Shown: positions 1 to 9,888 of the stretch, one piece after another
How the letters are laid out: each line of letters begins with the position of its first letter
How positions within the stretch are numbered: position 1 is the stretch's first letter
Assembly: GCA_001931875.2 (NCBI GenBank)
Contig: MSJH02000054.1
Location: forward strand, 1-17,309
Length of the DNA: 17,309 bases
Reading direction: 5' to 3'
Source of the DNA: Byssochlamys sp. IMV 00236
Taxonomy: Eukaryota; Ascomycota; Eurotiomycetes; Eurotiales; Thermoascaceae
Position numbers and translations under genes: made by a program
Notes under the pieces: model-generated
The model's database searches: none
Told to the model about the DNA's origin: nothing
The model's input: the letters and a program-made list of their open reading frames with translations, nothing else

Positions 1-2
1 CT

Positions 3-80
3 ACAAGACGTCGAAGAAGAGTGGACGATCAGGAGCAACCAAGAACTAGAATACGTTTAGACGATGATTCTCCGTCCTAG
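3..80 (+). CDS. Possible 3' end of an unidentified gene (partial)
   Basis: Reading frame 3 is open from the left edge to a TAG at 78-80 and encodes about 25 residues. They are arginine- and aspartate-rich: a run of Arg, then VDDQEQ, then a short acidic end in DDDSPS. This composition resembles a charged C-terminal tail. The sequence turns strongly AT-rich about 40 bases later, as expected for a 3' flank. I do not recognise the protein. The stretch is so short that chance is a real alternative, and frame 1 is also open for 19 codons. Confidence 0.25.
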   Translation, partial: TRRRRRVDDQEQPRTRIRLDDDSPS

Positions 81-640
81 TTATCGCTAGGACACATCTA
101 GATGCCTTCGGGGTAAGTTATATATAATAATAATAATTTTCTTACATAACTAACTGTATAACTCTTTATATTCTCTCTCCTTGGTGCTTATTACTCTCAT
201 TTGTATGTTGTCTCCTTTCACACGCATTTTTTTTAATCTTTGCGTAAATACTTAATATGCGCCAATTATTTTTTTCATACACGTCATAATTTTATCCTCT
301 TTCTGAAATTTATTTTTAATAAAACAGTATTGCTGTGTTAGTCAGGGGAAAATGGAAGTCTTATTATACTCAATTTGCCGTAGATGCAATCAAAATTTGA
401 TGTTATAAACCTTTGCTTATGCCTCCATGCTCTCCTTTCATCAATCCAATTGAGGAATACTGGTAAAGCTCAAAAAACGTATCAATAAAATCCACTCTCT
501 TCATTGGACATTTTGACACTCAGAATCAAGGCTGCTTGCAAAAAGTGTTATTCGTAAAGACTTACGTGTTGAAAAGAACGGTGTAGTCATAAAGAATTCA
601 TAATTGTAGGCATAGGTTTGTTTGATGATCGTGGGTGGGC
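81..640. other. AT-rich stretch with no supported gene
   Basis: Contains an AAT/TAA-type short repeat near 124-139 and T-rich runs. No open frame resembles a known protein. The part next to 640 may be the 3' flank of the mobile element that left the helicase fragment, but I could not see a Helitron-style CTRR end or terminal hairpin. Confidence 0.5.
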
Positions 641-961
641 ATATTAGTGAAGTAACAGCTGTGAATAGACAACGTTGTTGGTTGTATTTGAGCTTTCTGG
701 CAGAAGGACTGAGATGCCAGACAGAGAGGTGACTCTTGACAATTCAACGTATAGCTGATCATGCATAAATGATGGTCTTCTGAGATCGATGCCTACATGT
801 TTTAATGATTGTCCTTGTGATTTGTTAATTGTCATAGCAAAGCATAGTCTGGCAGGAAATTGCTTTCTTGTTGGGATGAATGGTAATTTACCTTCTTGTG
901 CTGACAGCGTAAACCGAGGTATAAGTTCTAATGGGCCATCTGGCTTATTGGCTAGTATATA
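641..961 (-). pseudogene. C-terminal fragment of a PIF1-type helicase (Helitron-like)
   Basis: An open minus-strand frame runs from just after a TAA near 962-964 to a stop at 644-646. It encodes the last helicase motifs: LPFIPTRKQFPARLCFAMTI, then NKSQGQSL (motif V-like), then DQLYVELSRVTS (motif VI-like, with the SR of the arginine finger), ending in NNVVYSQLL. This matches the C-terminus of PIF1/RRM3 superfamily 1B helicases. The closing pattern is typical of the helicase half of fungal Helitrons and related PIF1-like elements. Only about 105 residues are present. The Walker A and B motifs and the Rep domain are missing, and no start is available, so it is a decayed fragment. Assignment to the helicase family is firm; assignment to Helitrons is inference. 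Confidence 0.75.
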
Positions 962-1081
962 TTAGAATGATTTTAGTGATATATTTTAGCAATATATTTT
1001 AGTGATTTTAAGACACTTGTGATCTGTCCTGCTCTAAAAAAGTCTTGATACTTTAAATCATCAGGATTACTAGAGAATATA

Positions 1082-1087
1082 TTTATT
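1082..1087 (-). terminator. Poly(A) signal of the CSC1-like gene
   Basis: AATAAA on the minus strand lies about 42 nt downstream of the stop codon of the CSC1-like gene. Its position fits a cleavage/polyadenylation signal. Confidence 0.45.
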
Positions 1088-1128
1088 AAGGATATTAAAA
1101 AGACATTAAGTATTAAATAAGATAAAAA

Positions 1129-4099
1129 CTAATACATTAGTGCGGCATCAGCAAGGTTATAGCTATCCACAAGGACACGCACGTAGTTATTCACATTAGA
1201 CATGTTGACTGCCATAGGAGCTGCACCAGGAATGCCTTCACCTTCGATAATCAAGCGATTTTCGTCAATCGTCACATGCCCTTTACCCTTACGATTACGG
1301 ACAATAGTAGCGCCACGATGGTTGCCATCGATATCATGGTCCCTCAAATTCTTTATTTCCTTCTGTGTAATACCCAAGTCATCTTCTGGTAACCAAACTG
1401 TAGGCTTGGGAGCATAGACGGAGGGATGCATGTAAGCCTCTGTGGCATACAGCGATTTGGCCGTATTTATCACTCGTGGGTCCTCTACCTTGAGCTTCCT
1501 CTCGTCATGAAGCTCTTCATCATGAAGTCGATCAAGTAAGTGTCGACGGGCCTCAAAGGCTTCCGTGGGTGTACGAGTTGGGCTATGTGTTGCCACTTTG
1601 GTAAGAGGGGAAGTTTGAGGTACAGCATCAGCATGGTTGTGATGTGTCAAATCAGAACTATCAGAGGTGACAGATTCACCCTTAGCCAGCTCGACTTTGC
1701 TTTCCACAGGCTCAAAGATGCATACTGGAAGAAATTTAAAGAGAGGCTTGAACGCTTTGTCATAATAAAACAGGGCAAAAGCAGTTAGAATCAAAGTAAT
1801 GATCATAAGGACCATTTGACCCAGTGCGTCTTTTCGAATAGCAAAGAGACCGATCAAGGTGAGTTGAGAGATAAATAGACCAATGTAGATGTGACGGATG
1901 GCTCTAGGAAAAGCACGGCCAGCGGTTTCATAGCTAAGTTCAAAGACATACAAGAACTGATACAGGTAAACAAAGTACTGTAGACAAAAGAAGAGACAGA
2001 CGAAGGGTAAGATCAATGGCGCGATCACACCATATTCTAGACCGAGGATGAAGATGACAGTTTGGCCAGGGATCAAGGTACCCAAGTTGACAGTCGGACA
2101 GGTTCTCTTTTGATTGTATATGTCTCTAGGTGTTGTCGCAAATATGGGTTTAATATACGATAACAAGTAAGGGACTGGTTGAAGCATCGTTTGACCTGAT
2201 TGGTTCGTGGCTTGGAGCATGACAAAGGTGATGAAAAAAGTAGAGGCCTGTGGTAAGTTCTCAGACAGAATATTTACGACGATCAGGGGGTTTTGAGCGA
2301 TTGTTTTGATTTGATCAACCATACTAAAGAAACCACCGGAAAGCGTAGAGACGAGGACGACATCGACGAGTTGAAAGAAGAAGAACTTGTGCAAAACAGA
2401 CAATTCGACAAAGGAAGTCTGAGGGATACCTTCACTTTTAGACAAAAATGTAAAGATCACAGGAACAAGGGCAATCAAAATAGCCAGGGCAACAGCAGGT
2501 AGAATACCCTGAATGATGCCTACAGCAGTAGGACCCAAGGCATTGAGACCGTTAAGGAAAGGTAAGACTTGAGATAACTTTTGCAAGTTGGCAACAGCCT
2601 GTACAAAGACAACTAAATTGAAAATAGGGTTAGAAAGTTAAAAACAGAGCATACACACAATTGAAGTACCTGGAACAGCCCAAAAGATGACGATAGCAGT
2701 AGTAATAAGCATACTGATGAATCGTCGTACAAGACGTTCGAAGGATCGGATGCCCATGTTATCCCAAATAACATCGGAAGGAGCAATACCAATATATCGA
2801 GGTGCCATATCCATTGCATCTTTATGGATCAAAGTTTGTGCAGCCATATGAGCTGCAGCTTGGTTGTGAAACTCGATAAAGGCTGAATTGACTTGGTCAA
2901 AGTCGGGCGCTTCTTGTTGCTTTTGTTGAATGGTTTCGTTTAATTCCTTGATCTTGTTATGGTAAAATCGAATGGTATCTACTTTATGCCCAACGAATGG
3001 TAAAGGAACAGGCAGTGAGTGTTCACGGTGTGTCGGTCTGATCTTTTCGGGAATATCTTTGGTCTCGCCATCTTCTACACGATTAAGATCACCTTTTTTC
3101 AAATGATACTTATAAGTGGCAAGGATTGCCTTGGTTACAGCAGCTTCTAAGCTGTTGACTGCTTTGTCTCGATCAGCTACTAGGTCGGGCAAATCTTTTA
3201 ATTTCCTGCGGTAAATTAAATAAAATGTTAATAATTCTATTTACACACTTTATCGCACGTGTATTTACCTATTAAGCCAAACACGGCGCACGCCACCAGG
3301 GAACTGACTAAATATTTTCTCAAGACTCTCTACGGTATTGACCTCTGCAGGGATACTTGGCACAAACACAGTGCGGGCTGATACTGTGTTTGCATACTCT
3401 GGACTAAGCAAGTATTTTCTTCTCAAGCTGATATATATACGCGTTTCACGAAAGGTGTAGTACCAAACAAGAGCTAGCATCATACAATGTGTCAAAAGCG
3501 TGCTAAATCATTTCATGGATCATTGTTGTTTATACCTGACAAAAGAATAGCCAATAAACAATTGGCCCATGTACGATGACTGTCTATGATATTTCCCATC
3601 GTCAAATAATTCAATCCACTCAATTGGCCCTGATTAATGGTGATAACGGGGAATAAAATAGGAATGGCAACGAGCGAATAGATGCTGAAGGTAACCATGC
3701 CCATACGAAGAAGCTTTAGGACCATGTATCGATCAAGGCCCATACTTTTGATAAGCTGATCATCTGGTATTCGTAATAGGGCAAATATCCATTTTATATA
3801 ACCTTTCGGCAATGGTGGTGGGCGTCTCCTACAGATAATGGTCATTATAAAGAAAAAACAAAAGCAAGGTTCTTTACTCTTTCTCAACCGCATAGCTTCT
3901 TGGTGAATAAGTTTGTGGTCTGGTTGTTCTTAGGATATTGAAGATACCAAAGAAACCAACAGCTAATACCGCATTGAACCATAAAGCTGAAGTAAAGGTA
4001 CTCGTTGAATTATCAACACTAAAATGGGAGTTTAGCTTTTGATGTGTCTTTATTTTCAATTTTTATTTACTCGATCTGATCATTTCTTGTATCACTCAT
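1129..4099 (-). CDS. CSC1/OSCA-like calcium-permeable channel (DUF221, 7TM)
   Basis: Six exons on the minus strand: 4099-4071, 4018-3878, 3828-3536, 3473-3269, 3205-2670 and 2612-1129. They sum to 2688 nt (895 aa plus stop), with GT-AG introns of 49-63 nt. The family comprises hyperosmolality- or tension-gated cation channels of the plasma membrane. Order seen: a first membrane segment at about residues 19-39 (FTSALWFNAVLAVGF); the N-terminal RSN1-type region with PPPLPKGYIKWI and two more hydrophobic segments; a cytosolic RRM-like PHM7_cyt domain from about 155 (TVFVPSIPAE) to about 385 (APSDVIWDNMGI); the 7TM DUF221 core at about 390-685 (FWAVPVVFVQAV onward); and a hydrophilic C-terminal tail with YAPKPTVWLPEDDLG, common in fungal members. 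The start is the ATG in a 29-nt first exon. Without that exon the second exon has no ATG, and joining it gives MSDTRNDQIDVDNSTSTF in frame. Length fits the family (roughly 800-1000 aa). I cannot tell which paralogue group (CSC1, RSN1, PHM7) it belongs to. Confidence 0.93.
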
Positions 4100-5581
4100 T
4101 CACTACGCTTGTAAGAATGAAAGCACAAAAAAAAGAAATGATTTGAAAAAAAGGACGTTACCTTTTATAAACAAACTTTTTAGCAAGTGGAAATGCATGT
4201 TTAAAAGACCGACAGATTTCTTTTTTTGGCTTGCATCGTGCAACCCACATCAGTATGAAAAGGTAATAAATCTAGCAAGTCATGTCTACGTCATTATCCA
4301 CAAAGGCCCAGTTTTACCTGAACTTAAAGAAGAGCTATGAATCCAAAATATGCCAAATCAAATCGCTTAATGTTGAAGACCGTTTTTGATCCATACGTTA
4401 GTGTAACATGCCTATTTTAAGCTACTTCTAAAGGCAGTTGCTTAATAATGTTGCTATGTTACTACTATGATTATACATTCGTCATTTTGCTAGAAGTTAC
4501 ATTGTTCTCTGTAAAATACAGTGGCACTTTATGCTCATTTCTTTTCAAGAGAGAAGGGCAACACAAGGAGGCATGACATTCATTTCCTTTTTAATTCTTG
4601 TAGCCGCTTCAGTTCAGATCAAGCGCTCTAAAAAAATTTTTTTCTAGTTTGCCAAGGCAAAATAGACAGGACATAAAAAAGTTATGCAAAGGCAAATTGA
4701 TTTCATGCATGCGAATTGAATGTTAGGAGTGCATTATTTATATATCATACTTTCTATATATCTTGAAGAAATTCACTTGATCATAATGGGTGATGCATTG
4801 TCACACTTTTCAGTGTAACTAGGATCATAAGGATCGTCAATGAACTGGACGTTAAGCTATAATTCATGCGCTGTAGAGATTGTATGAGAAATTAGCAAGT
4901 GTTTCTCACATATCATGAGGTTTAACATTAGATTGCGACTCATTGATTAGCTCTGTATCATTATCAGTTCAAATATCTCAAAACGCAATCGTATTGGGTG
5001 CACTTTTGATAGGAAGGAGCATATTTTGTTAGACATCCATTTAGCTCATGTCGGGGAACAGTAACGATTGCATTGTTTTGTATGTATTTATTACTAGTCA
5101 CACCCAATATAAAGAAGCGTTTCTTTGTTTATTCTTACCAAATAGCTTTGTGTATTCTGGAATGTGTTGTATATTGTAGTTACCCTACACAAACAACTCT
5201 CTGCGAGTGTTATTCTCTTGACCTGAGTTTAAAACTAGAGCAACCTTAAAATCAGCCATGGCATTTACCCCTTAGCTTTAAGGATCCATTATGTATGTTG
5301 ATCCAATATTTTCCATGATACCCTATTGTAGAGTAGCCGAAAATCATCATAATGCTCTATGTAGGCATCTTATTTGATATACCCATTTGTTCTTTATCTG
5401 CTCTACACTCAAATGTTAGTAGATGCATAAGAAAAAGTCTCAATCTATAATTCGATTCTTTTTTAATCAATATATAGATAAAAAGTTGACTACTGTCCCA
5501 GGTAAAAAATAAAAAGACCCTATATTACTTACTATTAGATACTCGGAATGCAATAGTAGTATACCACAGATAAACGATTAG

Positions 5582-5630
<49 letters not shown>

Positions 5631-6023
5631 CTGTTTATGATGAATGATGTAAAAATCCAAAATAAAGTGTATAACAATTCCCTTTCTATTGTCTACCTCT
5701 TCTATTGTCATTTTTAATAGAAAAGGTATTATTATTTAAATAGGATTACAGGGGGATACAATCATGCCCTTCAGGCACCTTGCAATTATCCTCGGGTTTC
5801 AAAAGGGGCCAAAGTAGCCTATGAAAAGTGGCCTATGAAACATCCCGTATGTTGACATGAATTGGCTTTCAATTATATTACATAATCATGACATGAAGAT
5901 CAAATGGCTAAACATTTCAACGTAGTTTTATTGGACATACAAAATAATCCCTTCTTTAAAGGAAAAGCATTATCTTTTTAAATTTTTAGAATGGTGGGGG
6001 AAAGTATGATTTTTTGGGGATAT
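4100..6023. other. AT-rich intergenic spacer
   Basis: Separates the 5' end of the CSC1-like gene from the 3' end of the transaldolase gene. An open frame at 4143-4340 (plus) encodes a stretch containing WLASCNPHQYEKVINLASHV, but it lacks an early ATG and matches nothing I recognise. A minus-strand AATAAA at 5927-5932 is the likely poly(A) signal of transaldolase. I see no RNA gene. Confidence 0.5.
5587..5626. repeat. (AT)20 microsatellite
   Basis: Forty bases of uninterrupted AT dinucleotide, seen directly in the intergenic spacer. Length is likely to vary between strains and between assemblies. Confidence 0.95.
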
Positions 6024-7121
6024 TTACAAGTTGAGCTTTTTTCTCAAGATATTTTCAAGTGTAATACCATCCTCTGCAAACTTACGAATACCTTCACCCA
6101 ACTTTTCAGTAGCCATGATATCTTGGTTCATTTCCCAACGGAAGGCCGCTTCATTGCTGAAGAAGGTGACTTTTTCGAGAGAAGCAGCTTGAGCATTTTC
6201 AGGACTTAACTTGCGTTCAATCTTCTTATTGGTGTTCTTCAATTCCTCCAAAAGAGCAGGTGAGATAGTCAAGAAGTCGCAACCGGCCAATGCCTCAATT
6301 TCGCTTGTGTTACGGAAAGAGGCACCCATTACGATGGTCTTGTAACCGTACTTCTTGTAATAGTTGTAAATCTTGGTGACAGATTGGACACCAGGGTCTT
6401 CAGAACCATAATAGTTCTTGCCAGTGTTCTTCTTGTACCAATCCAAGATACGTCCGACGAAGGGAGAGATAAGAGTGACGCCAGCTTCAGCACAGGCAAC
6501 AGCTTGAGCAAAACCAAACAATAAGGTCAAGTTACAGTGAATGTTGTGCTTGGTTTCGAGAATGTGGGCAGCTTGGATACCTTCCCAGGTAGAAGCAATC
6601 TTGATCAAAATACGATCTTTGCTGACACCGTTCTCTTCATACAACTTGATAAGGGCAATAGCCTTGTTGACTGTACCTTCAACATCGAAAGACAGACGAG
6701 CATCGACTTCGGTAGAAACACGGCCAGGAACGATCTTTAAGATTTCGGTACCAAAGTTGACCAAAAGCTTATCCATGGCCAAACCAGCCTTTTCTTCATC
6801 AGAACTATATTTAGATGTTTCCGTCAATATTTACACGCGCTCGTTTTATAATCCAATAACTTACCCGCCCTTAGCCTTAGCATATTCGAGAGCTTGATCC
6901 ACCAAGTGTGCATATTCCGGTTTATTGGTAGCAGCCAAGATTAGAGAAGGGTTAGTGGTAGCATCTTGAGGTTTATATACATCAATAGCTACATCACGTC
7001 ATGGTAAGCAAAAAAGAACAAAGGATAGCAATAACGCGTCAAGTAGAATATACTTACATTCAAAGTCACCACTGTCAGCAACAATAGTTGTGAATTGTTT
7101 GAGTTGTTCAAGAACAGACAT
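6024..7121 (-). CDS. TAL1: Transaldolase
   Basis: Three exons on the minus strand: 7121-7058, 6988-6865 and 6804-6024, totalling 969 nt (322 aa), with introns of 69 and 60 nt. The enzyme transfers a dihydroxyacetone unit between sedoheptulose 7-phosphate and glyceraldehyde 3-phosphate in the cytosolic non-oxidative pentose phosphate pathway. The protein opens [20 protein letters not shown] and has [12 protein letters not shown] at 30-41. The residues equivalent to E. coli TalB Asp17, Glu96 and the Schiff-base Lys132 are present as Asp16, Glu95 (STEVDARLS) and Lys131 ([10 protein letters not shown]). [28 protein letters not shown] and VMGASFRN are also intact. Length matches the 317-335 aa of classical transaldolases. 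All motifs are intact, so it should be active. The start ATG lies in a typical A-rich context (tcaaaATG). Confidence 0.97.
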
Positions 7122-7179
7122 TTTGAGAAAAAAGGGTATGCGAAAGAAAAGAAAATATAAAGCGGCTTCCAAGTGAGTA

Positions 7180-7190
7180 ATATATATATT
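7180..7190 (-). promoter_or_regulatory. TATA-like element of the transaldolase gene
   Basis: An AT stretch reading aatatatatatta on the minus strand lies about 60 nt upstream of the transaldolase ATG and is followed by a pyrimidine-rich leader (ttttcttttctttcg). The position fits a core promoter. Weak evidence in AT-rich DNA. Confidence 0.35.
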
Positions 7191-7620
7191 TTTCCGTTAT
7201 AGACTGAGATTAAATTTAGATAATGACCGCAAGTTGCTATGTAAGCGCAGGTAAAAATATACGATTGGTTCAATTTTCATCTATTGTAAATAGACTTATA
7301 ATTGTCATTATCCATTTTCCTTTTTCATCTTGACTTATGTTTTTATCTTTATTTATATCATAGCCTCCTTCTCTTCTTGATCTGATTACTCTTTTTTATC
7401 AAAAAGGGTCAACTCTTCAAGGCTTCACAGCAAAAGTGACTGCTATCTGAACACAAATCATCTTGATTGCATAAACAGGCTTACCAAAAGGATGACTAAT
7501 TTTAATAATAAACCTTTTCTTTTTACAAATAATAATAATAATGTGATTACTTTATGCTAGAATTTGTTCTTTATTTTATTGACATCTTACAAAACAATGT
7601 CATAATACTAATACAGTAGC
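7191..7620. other. Spacer between transaldolase promoter and GST-like gene
   Basis: Holds upstream sequence of the transaldolase gene and, at its right end, 3' sequence of the GST-like gene. Overlapping minus-strand AATAAA copies at 7570-7580 lie about 40 nt after the GST stop and are its likely poly(A) signal. A short AAT repeat sits at about 7528-7542. No gene seen. Confidence 0.55.
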
Positions 7621-8469
7621 TTATTGACGAAAGAATTCTGTACGCTTCCACCAGTTTGACAAGACATCGTCTTCAAAGAGATCCAACAAGTGAGAGTGGA
7701 ATAGGTCAGGTCTTACAACATTGAGCATAACAAAGGCGGCTGCAAGTATGATGTCAGAATATCCCGCTATAGAGAGTTATGGTTAGTCATCAACAGAAAG
7801 GAGACAATGTATCATCATTACCTTTCTCTCCAGTAACAAAAGGATACTTTTGAAGCACAGCATGGATAGGGGTCAAAGCTTCCTTTAATGTAGGCTTATG
7901 ATCGTCAGGATGCCCAGCGAACTTCTCCAAAGACATACCAAGCATCTTTTCACGATCTTGACGGTGCCACTCTTTGTCAACAGAGCGCTCTTGAACATCA
8001 AGAACAACTAATCTGTAAAGGTTGGCGGTGATATTTTTATAACAGTAGACGTCAAAGAATTTATGAACACCCGGATTGCCATTAAAAACAGAGGGTTTAT
8101 CTGGGAAAGTTTCTTCAAGATAGTTGGCAATATCCCAAGATTCACGAATGCCCTTTCCATCGATCACCATAACTGGTACAGTGGGCCTTCCTTCATAAGG
8201 GCTACGTTACGTTTTGTTAGATCAATTTTTTAATGCTTCTTCGCCATGCACTTACACAACTTTGGGTATAATTTCTTTCAAGCTTACAAAATTTACCCAC
8301 TCTGTATTATAGGGAATACCCTAATGCTATGATATTAACTAATGGCCATGATAGACTTTTATCAACTTACCTTGAAGTTTAATGTATATCTTGTCTTGGC
8401 TGTATTTGGAGAAAACACGACACCTTCAAAACCTTCGATTTCCAAATCATAATACGTAATATTCGTCAT
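7621..8469 (-). CDS. Glutathione S-transferase-like protein (fungal etherase-like class)
   Basis: Four exons on the minus strand: 8469-8371, 8320-8256, 8201-7822 and 7766-7621, totalling 690 nt (229 aa), with introns of 50-55 nt. The N-terminal half is a thioredoxin-fold GST domain. It contains FSPNTAKTRYTLNFKGIPYN (residues 19-38), GRPTVPVMVIDG with the conserved cis-proline at Pro64, and Glu75-Ser76 (RESWDIANYLEE), the pair that binds the gamma-glutamyl group of glutathione. The C-terminal half is helical (LTPIHAVLQKYPFVTGEKAG, then YSDIILAAAFVMLNVV) as in GST_C. The S-P-N-T at 20-23 sits where the catalytic residue is expected. The pattern resembles fungal LigE/GSTFuA-type proteins, so a role in detoxification of small molecules is inferred; the true substrate cannot be read. 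Length is normal for the family. Confidence 0.9.
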
Positions 8470-8520
8470 TTTGTCACGAGAAAATATAAAAAGAATAAAG
8501 ACTTTATGATCAGGATGCGG

Positions 8521-8530
8521 CTATATATAC
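8521..8530 (-). promoter_or_regulatory. TATA-like element of the GST-like gene
   Basis: Minus-strand gtatatatag lies about 52 nt upstream of the GST ATG, a plausible core-promoter distance. The leader is A-rich and the start codon context is acaaaATG. Confidence 0.4.
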
Positions 8531-8618
8531 ATTTAGATTCATCTGAGTTACACATGCCCCATTTATACAAGGTTTGCGGCTGAGATTTTTGTGTGATCTT
8601 TCATTTCTCTTCACCGTT

Positions 8619-8843
8619 TTACCTAACAAGCGTAAACCAAACCTCTGGGGCTATGTCTCTATCTCCGTGGTCAAAAATCTTCGATTTGAAGCCTAAGATC
8701 CTATATTCAACCCCACAAACCGCTCCAAGTAGCTTGCTCTTGAGGGTTTTAATGTCACCTTCGATGGTTCTCTGTTGTTGGTTGTTGGAAATAAACAAAT
8801 TATGAAAAGCTGCGACATTCGCCCAGGTTGGAATACGCATGAA
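8619..8843 (-). pseudogene. Orphan coding-like exon, unidentified
   Basis: A minus-strand frame is open from just after a TAA to GTTAG|GTAAAA, which looks like a 5' splice site at the end of an exon. From the first ATG it reads MRIPTWANVAAFHNLFISNN, continues with a basic segment (QQQRTIEGDIKTLKSKL), then GAVCGVEYRILGFKSKIFDH and GDRDIAPEVWFTLVR. Composition and codon use look like real coding sequence and differ from the AT-rich flanks. It lies directly upstream of the GST-like gene, and I can join no further exon on either side. It is most likely a stranded piece of a repeated or broken gene. I do not recognise the family and assign no function. Confidence 0.4.
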
Positions 8844-8849
8844 TCCCAA

Positions 8850-9777
8850 TTATAATGATTAGCTTATCTCCCTCCACCCACCCCACCCTCTCCTTTAAAT
8901 AGTATGCTTTTCTCCTCCACCATTAGTACCCTTCCATCCCCACGCATTATACGTCCCCACTTTGTTGAACTTGCCCAGGCAAATTAATATAAAAAATACT
9001 GTGTGCCCAATGGGTTTAATAAATAAAAGATTGTTTAATCGCATACTAAACTTCTTCCTAAAGTGGCTCTCATAGCGCCTGCGTCATCTGTAGCCTAATC
9101 ATGTTTGTAACTGCTCTTGTGCTTTTGATTCTTGATCTTGAGAGGATTTCATGGCCCCCCTTTCTTTGTCAGATCCTGTTGGGACGGAACACGTGTTTAA
9201 GTTCCGTGTTCACAGACGTCTACCATCTACATAGTTACGCGTCCCTGCTTACGCACCCTTGCTGACGTGTCAATCATTTGAGTATTTCTACATATAGAAA
9301 GTAAGCATCATTTAATTTATATACCAATTGCTTCCAAACTAGCATAATAACAAACATCAAGAGCATGAATAACTATGGAACAAATGAAGAATTTGTTCTG
9401 AATGAGTCAAAATAGTATTAAAGTTTGCTTACCTTGTTCAACATAGTCTTCTTTTAGAAATCTAGTAACTTTATAAAGTAATTTGTAGTCAATAGCAAGT
9501 CTTTAATACAGGGATAATTATATATTGATTAATAATACAGTAATCACATGCTTTTTATATAGCATCTTACTTTAGCTGTTTATGCCCAAAACTTTATACC
9601 ATCTTTGAGTTGTTCTTGTATAAATAAAATACTCTTCGAGACTAGTATTTATCTTGGAATAAAAGCCAGTTAATTATTCAATGCCGTTTCCTGTATTGTT
9701 AGAAAACATTCCCAACTTGCTCCTGACACGGATTTTATTGTGCTTGTCATGTTATTTCTTTTACCGTGAGAAACATT
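8850..9777. other. Intergenic stretch without a supported gene; possible LTR
   Basis: Has C-rich patches at 8870-8950 unlike the neighbouring AT-rich DNA. A segment at 9177-9352 starts TGTTGGGACGG and ends ATAATAACA, the TG...CA form of an LTR, but it has no visible target duplication. It holds a small hairpin (gaacacg ... cgtgttc) at about 9186-9210. No protein-coding frame is convincing. Confidence 0.4.
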
Positions 9778-9809
9778 GCACTAAATGAAATTAAAGTGTC
9801 GCTTAAGTC
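9778..9809 (+). repeat. Left arm of a 32-bp inverted repeat pair
   Basis: Begins gcactaaatgaaatt and ends gtgtcgcttaagtc. It matches the reverse complement of 12466-12497 at 31 of 32 positions; the single difference is at the ninth base. Similarity stops on both sides. A match this long 2.7 kb apart is not expected by chance and suggests terminal inverted repeats of one element, or ends of two related ones. Confidence 0.8.
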
Positions 9810-9834
9810 AGGGAAAAGATGACGCCTAATTTTC

Positions 9835-9857
9835 AAAAAAAAAAAAAAAAAAAAAAA
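9835..9857. repeat. A23 homopolymer
   Basis: Twenty-three consecutive A residues, seen directly, just upstream of the decayed LINE-type ORF. It could be the poly(A) tail left by an earlier retroposition on the plus strand. Length may be unreliable in the assembly. Confidence 0.85.
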
Positions 9858-9888
9858 GAGTGGATCACTTTCAATACTTTTTACCTTA

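Noticed and set aside
1..60. Frame 1 reading (EEEWTIRSNQELEYV) considered as the tail of a LINE reverse transcriptase.
   Set aside because: Only 19 codons before a stop, with no second motif to support it; frame 3 is an equally good reading.
1202..2502. Plus-strand open frames opposite the last exon of the CSC1-like gene.
   Set aside because: They are antisense shadows of a well-supported membrane protein and show no recognisable domains.
3503..3540. Alternative intron in the CSC1-like gene (donor GTCAGG, acceptor ATTTAG) that also keeps frame and adds eight residues (including TLLTHCMM).
   Set aside because: The intron would be only 38 nt with a weak donor. The chosen 3474-3535 intron has a CAG|GTATAA donor and gives the same Trp-to-Arg-Glu spacing as I expect in fungal relatives.
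4143..4340. Plus-strand 65-codon frame upstream of the CSC1-like gene.
   Set aside because: It begins at a non-ATG codon in an A-rich stretch and matches nothing I know; no adjacent exon extends it.
6537..6897. Plus-strand frames opposite the transaldolase gene.
   Set aside because: Antisense shadows; one crosses the intron and promoter-side exon of transaldolase without any motif of its own.
6989..7273. Minus-strand frame of 94 codons reading through the first transaldolase intron and upstream region.
   Set aside because: It is in a different frame from exon 1, has AT-driven Phe/Tyr/Leu composition, and overlaps the real exon and promoter.
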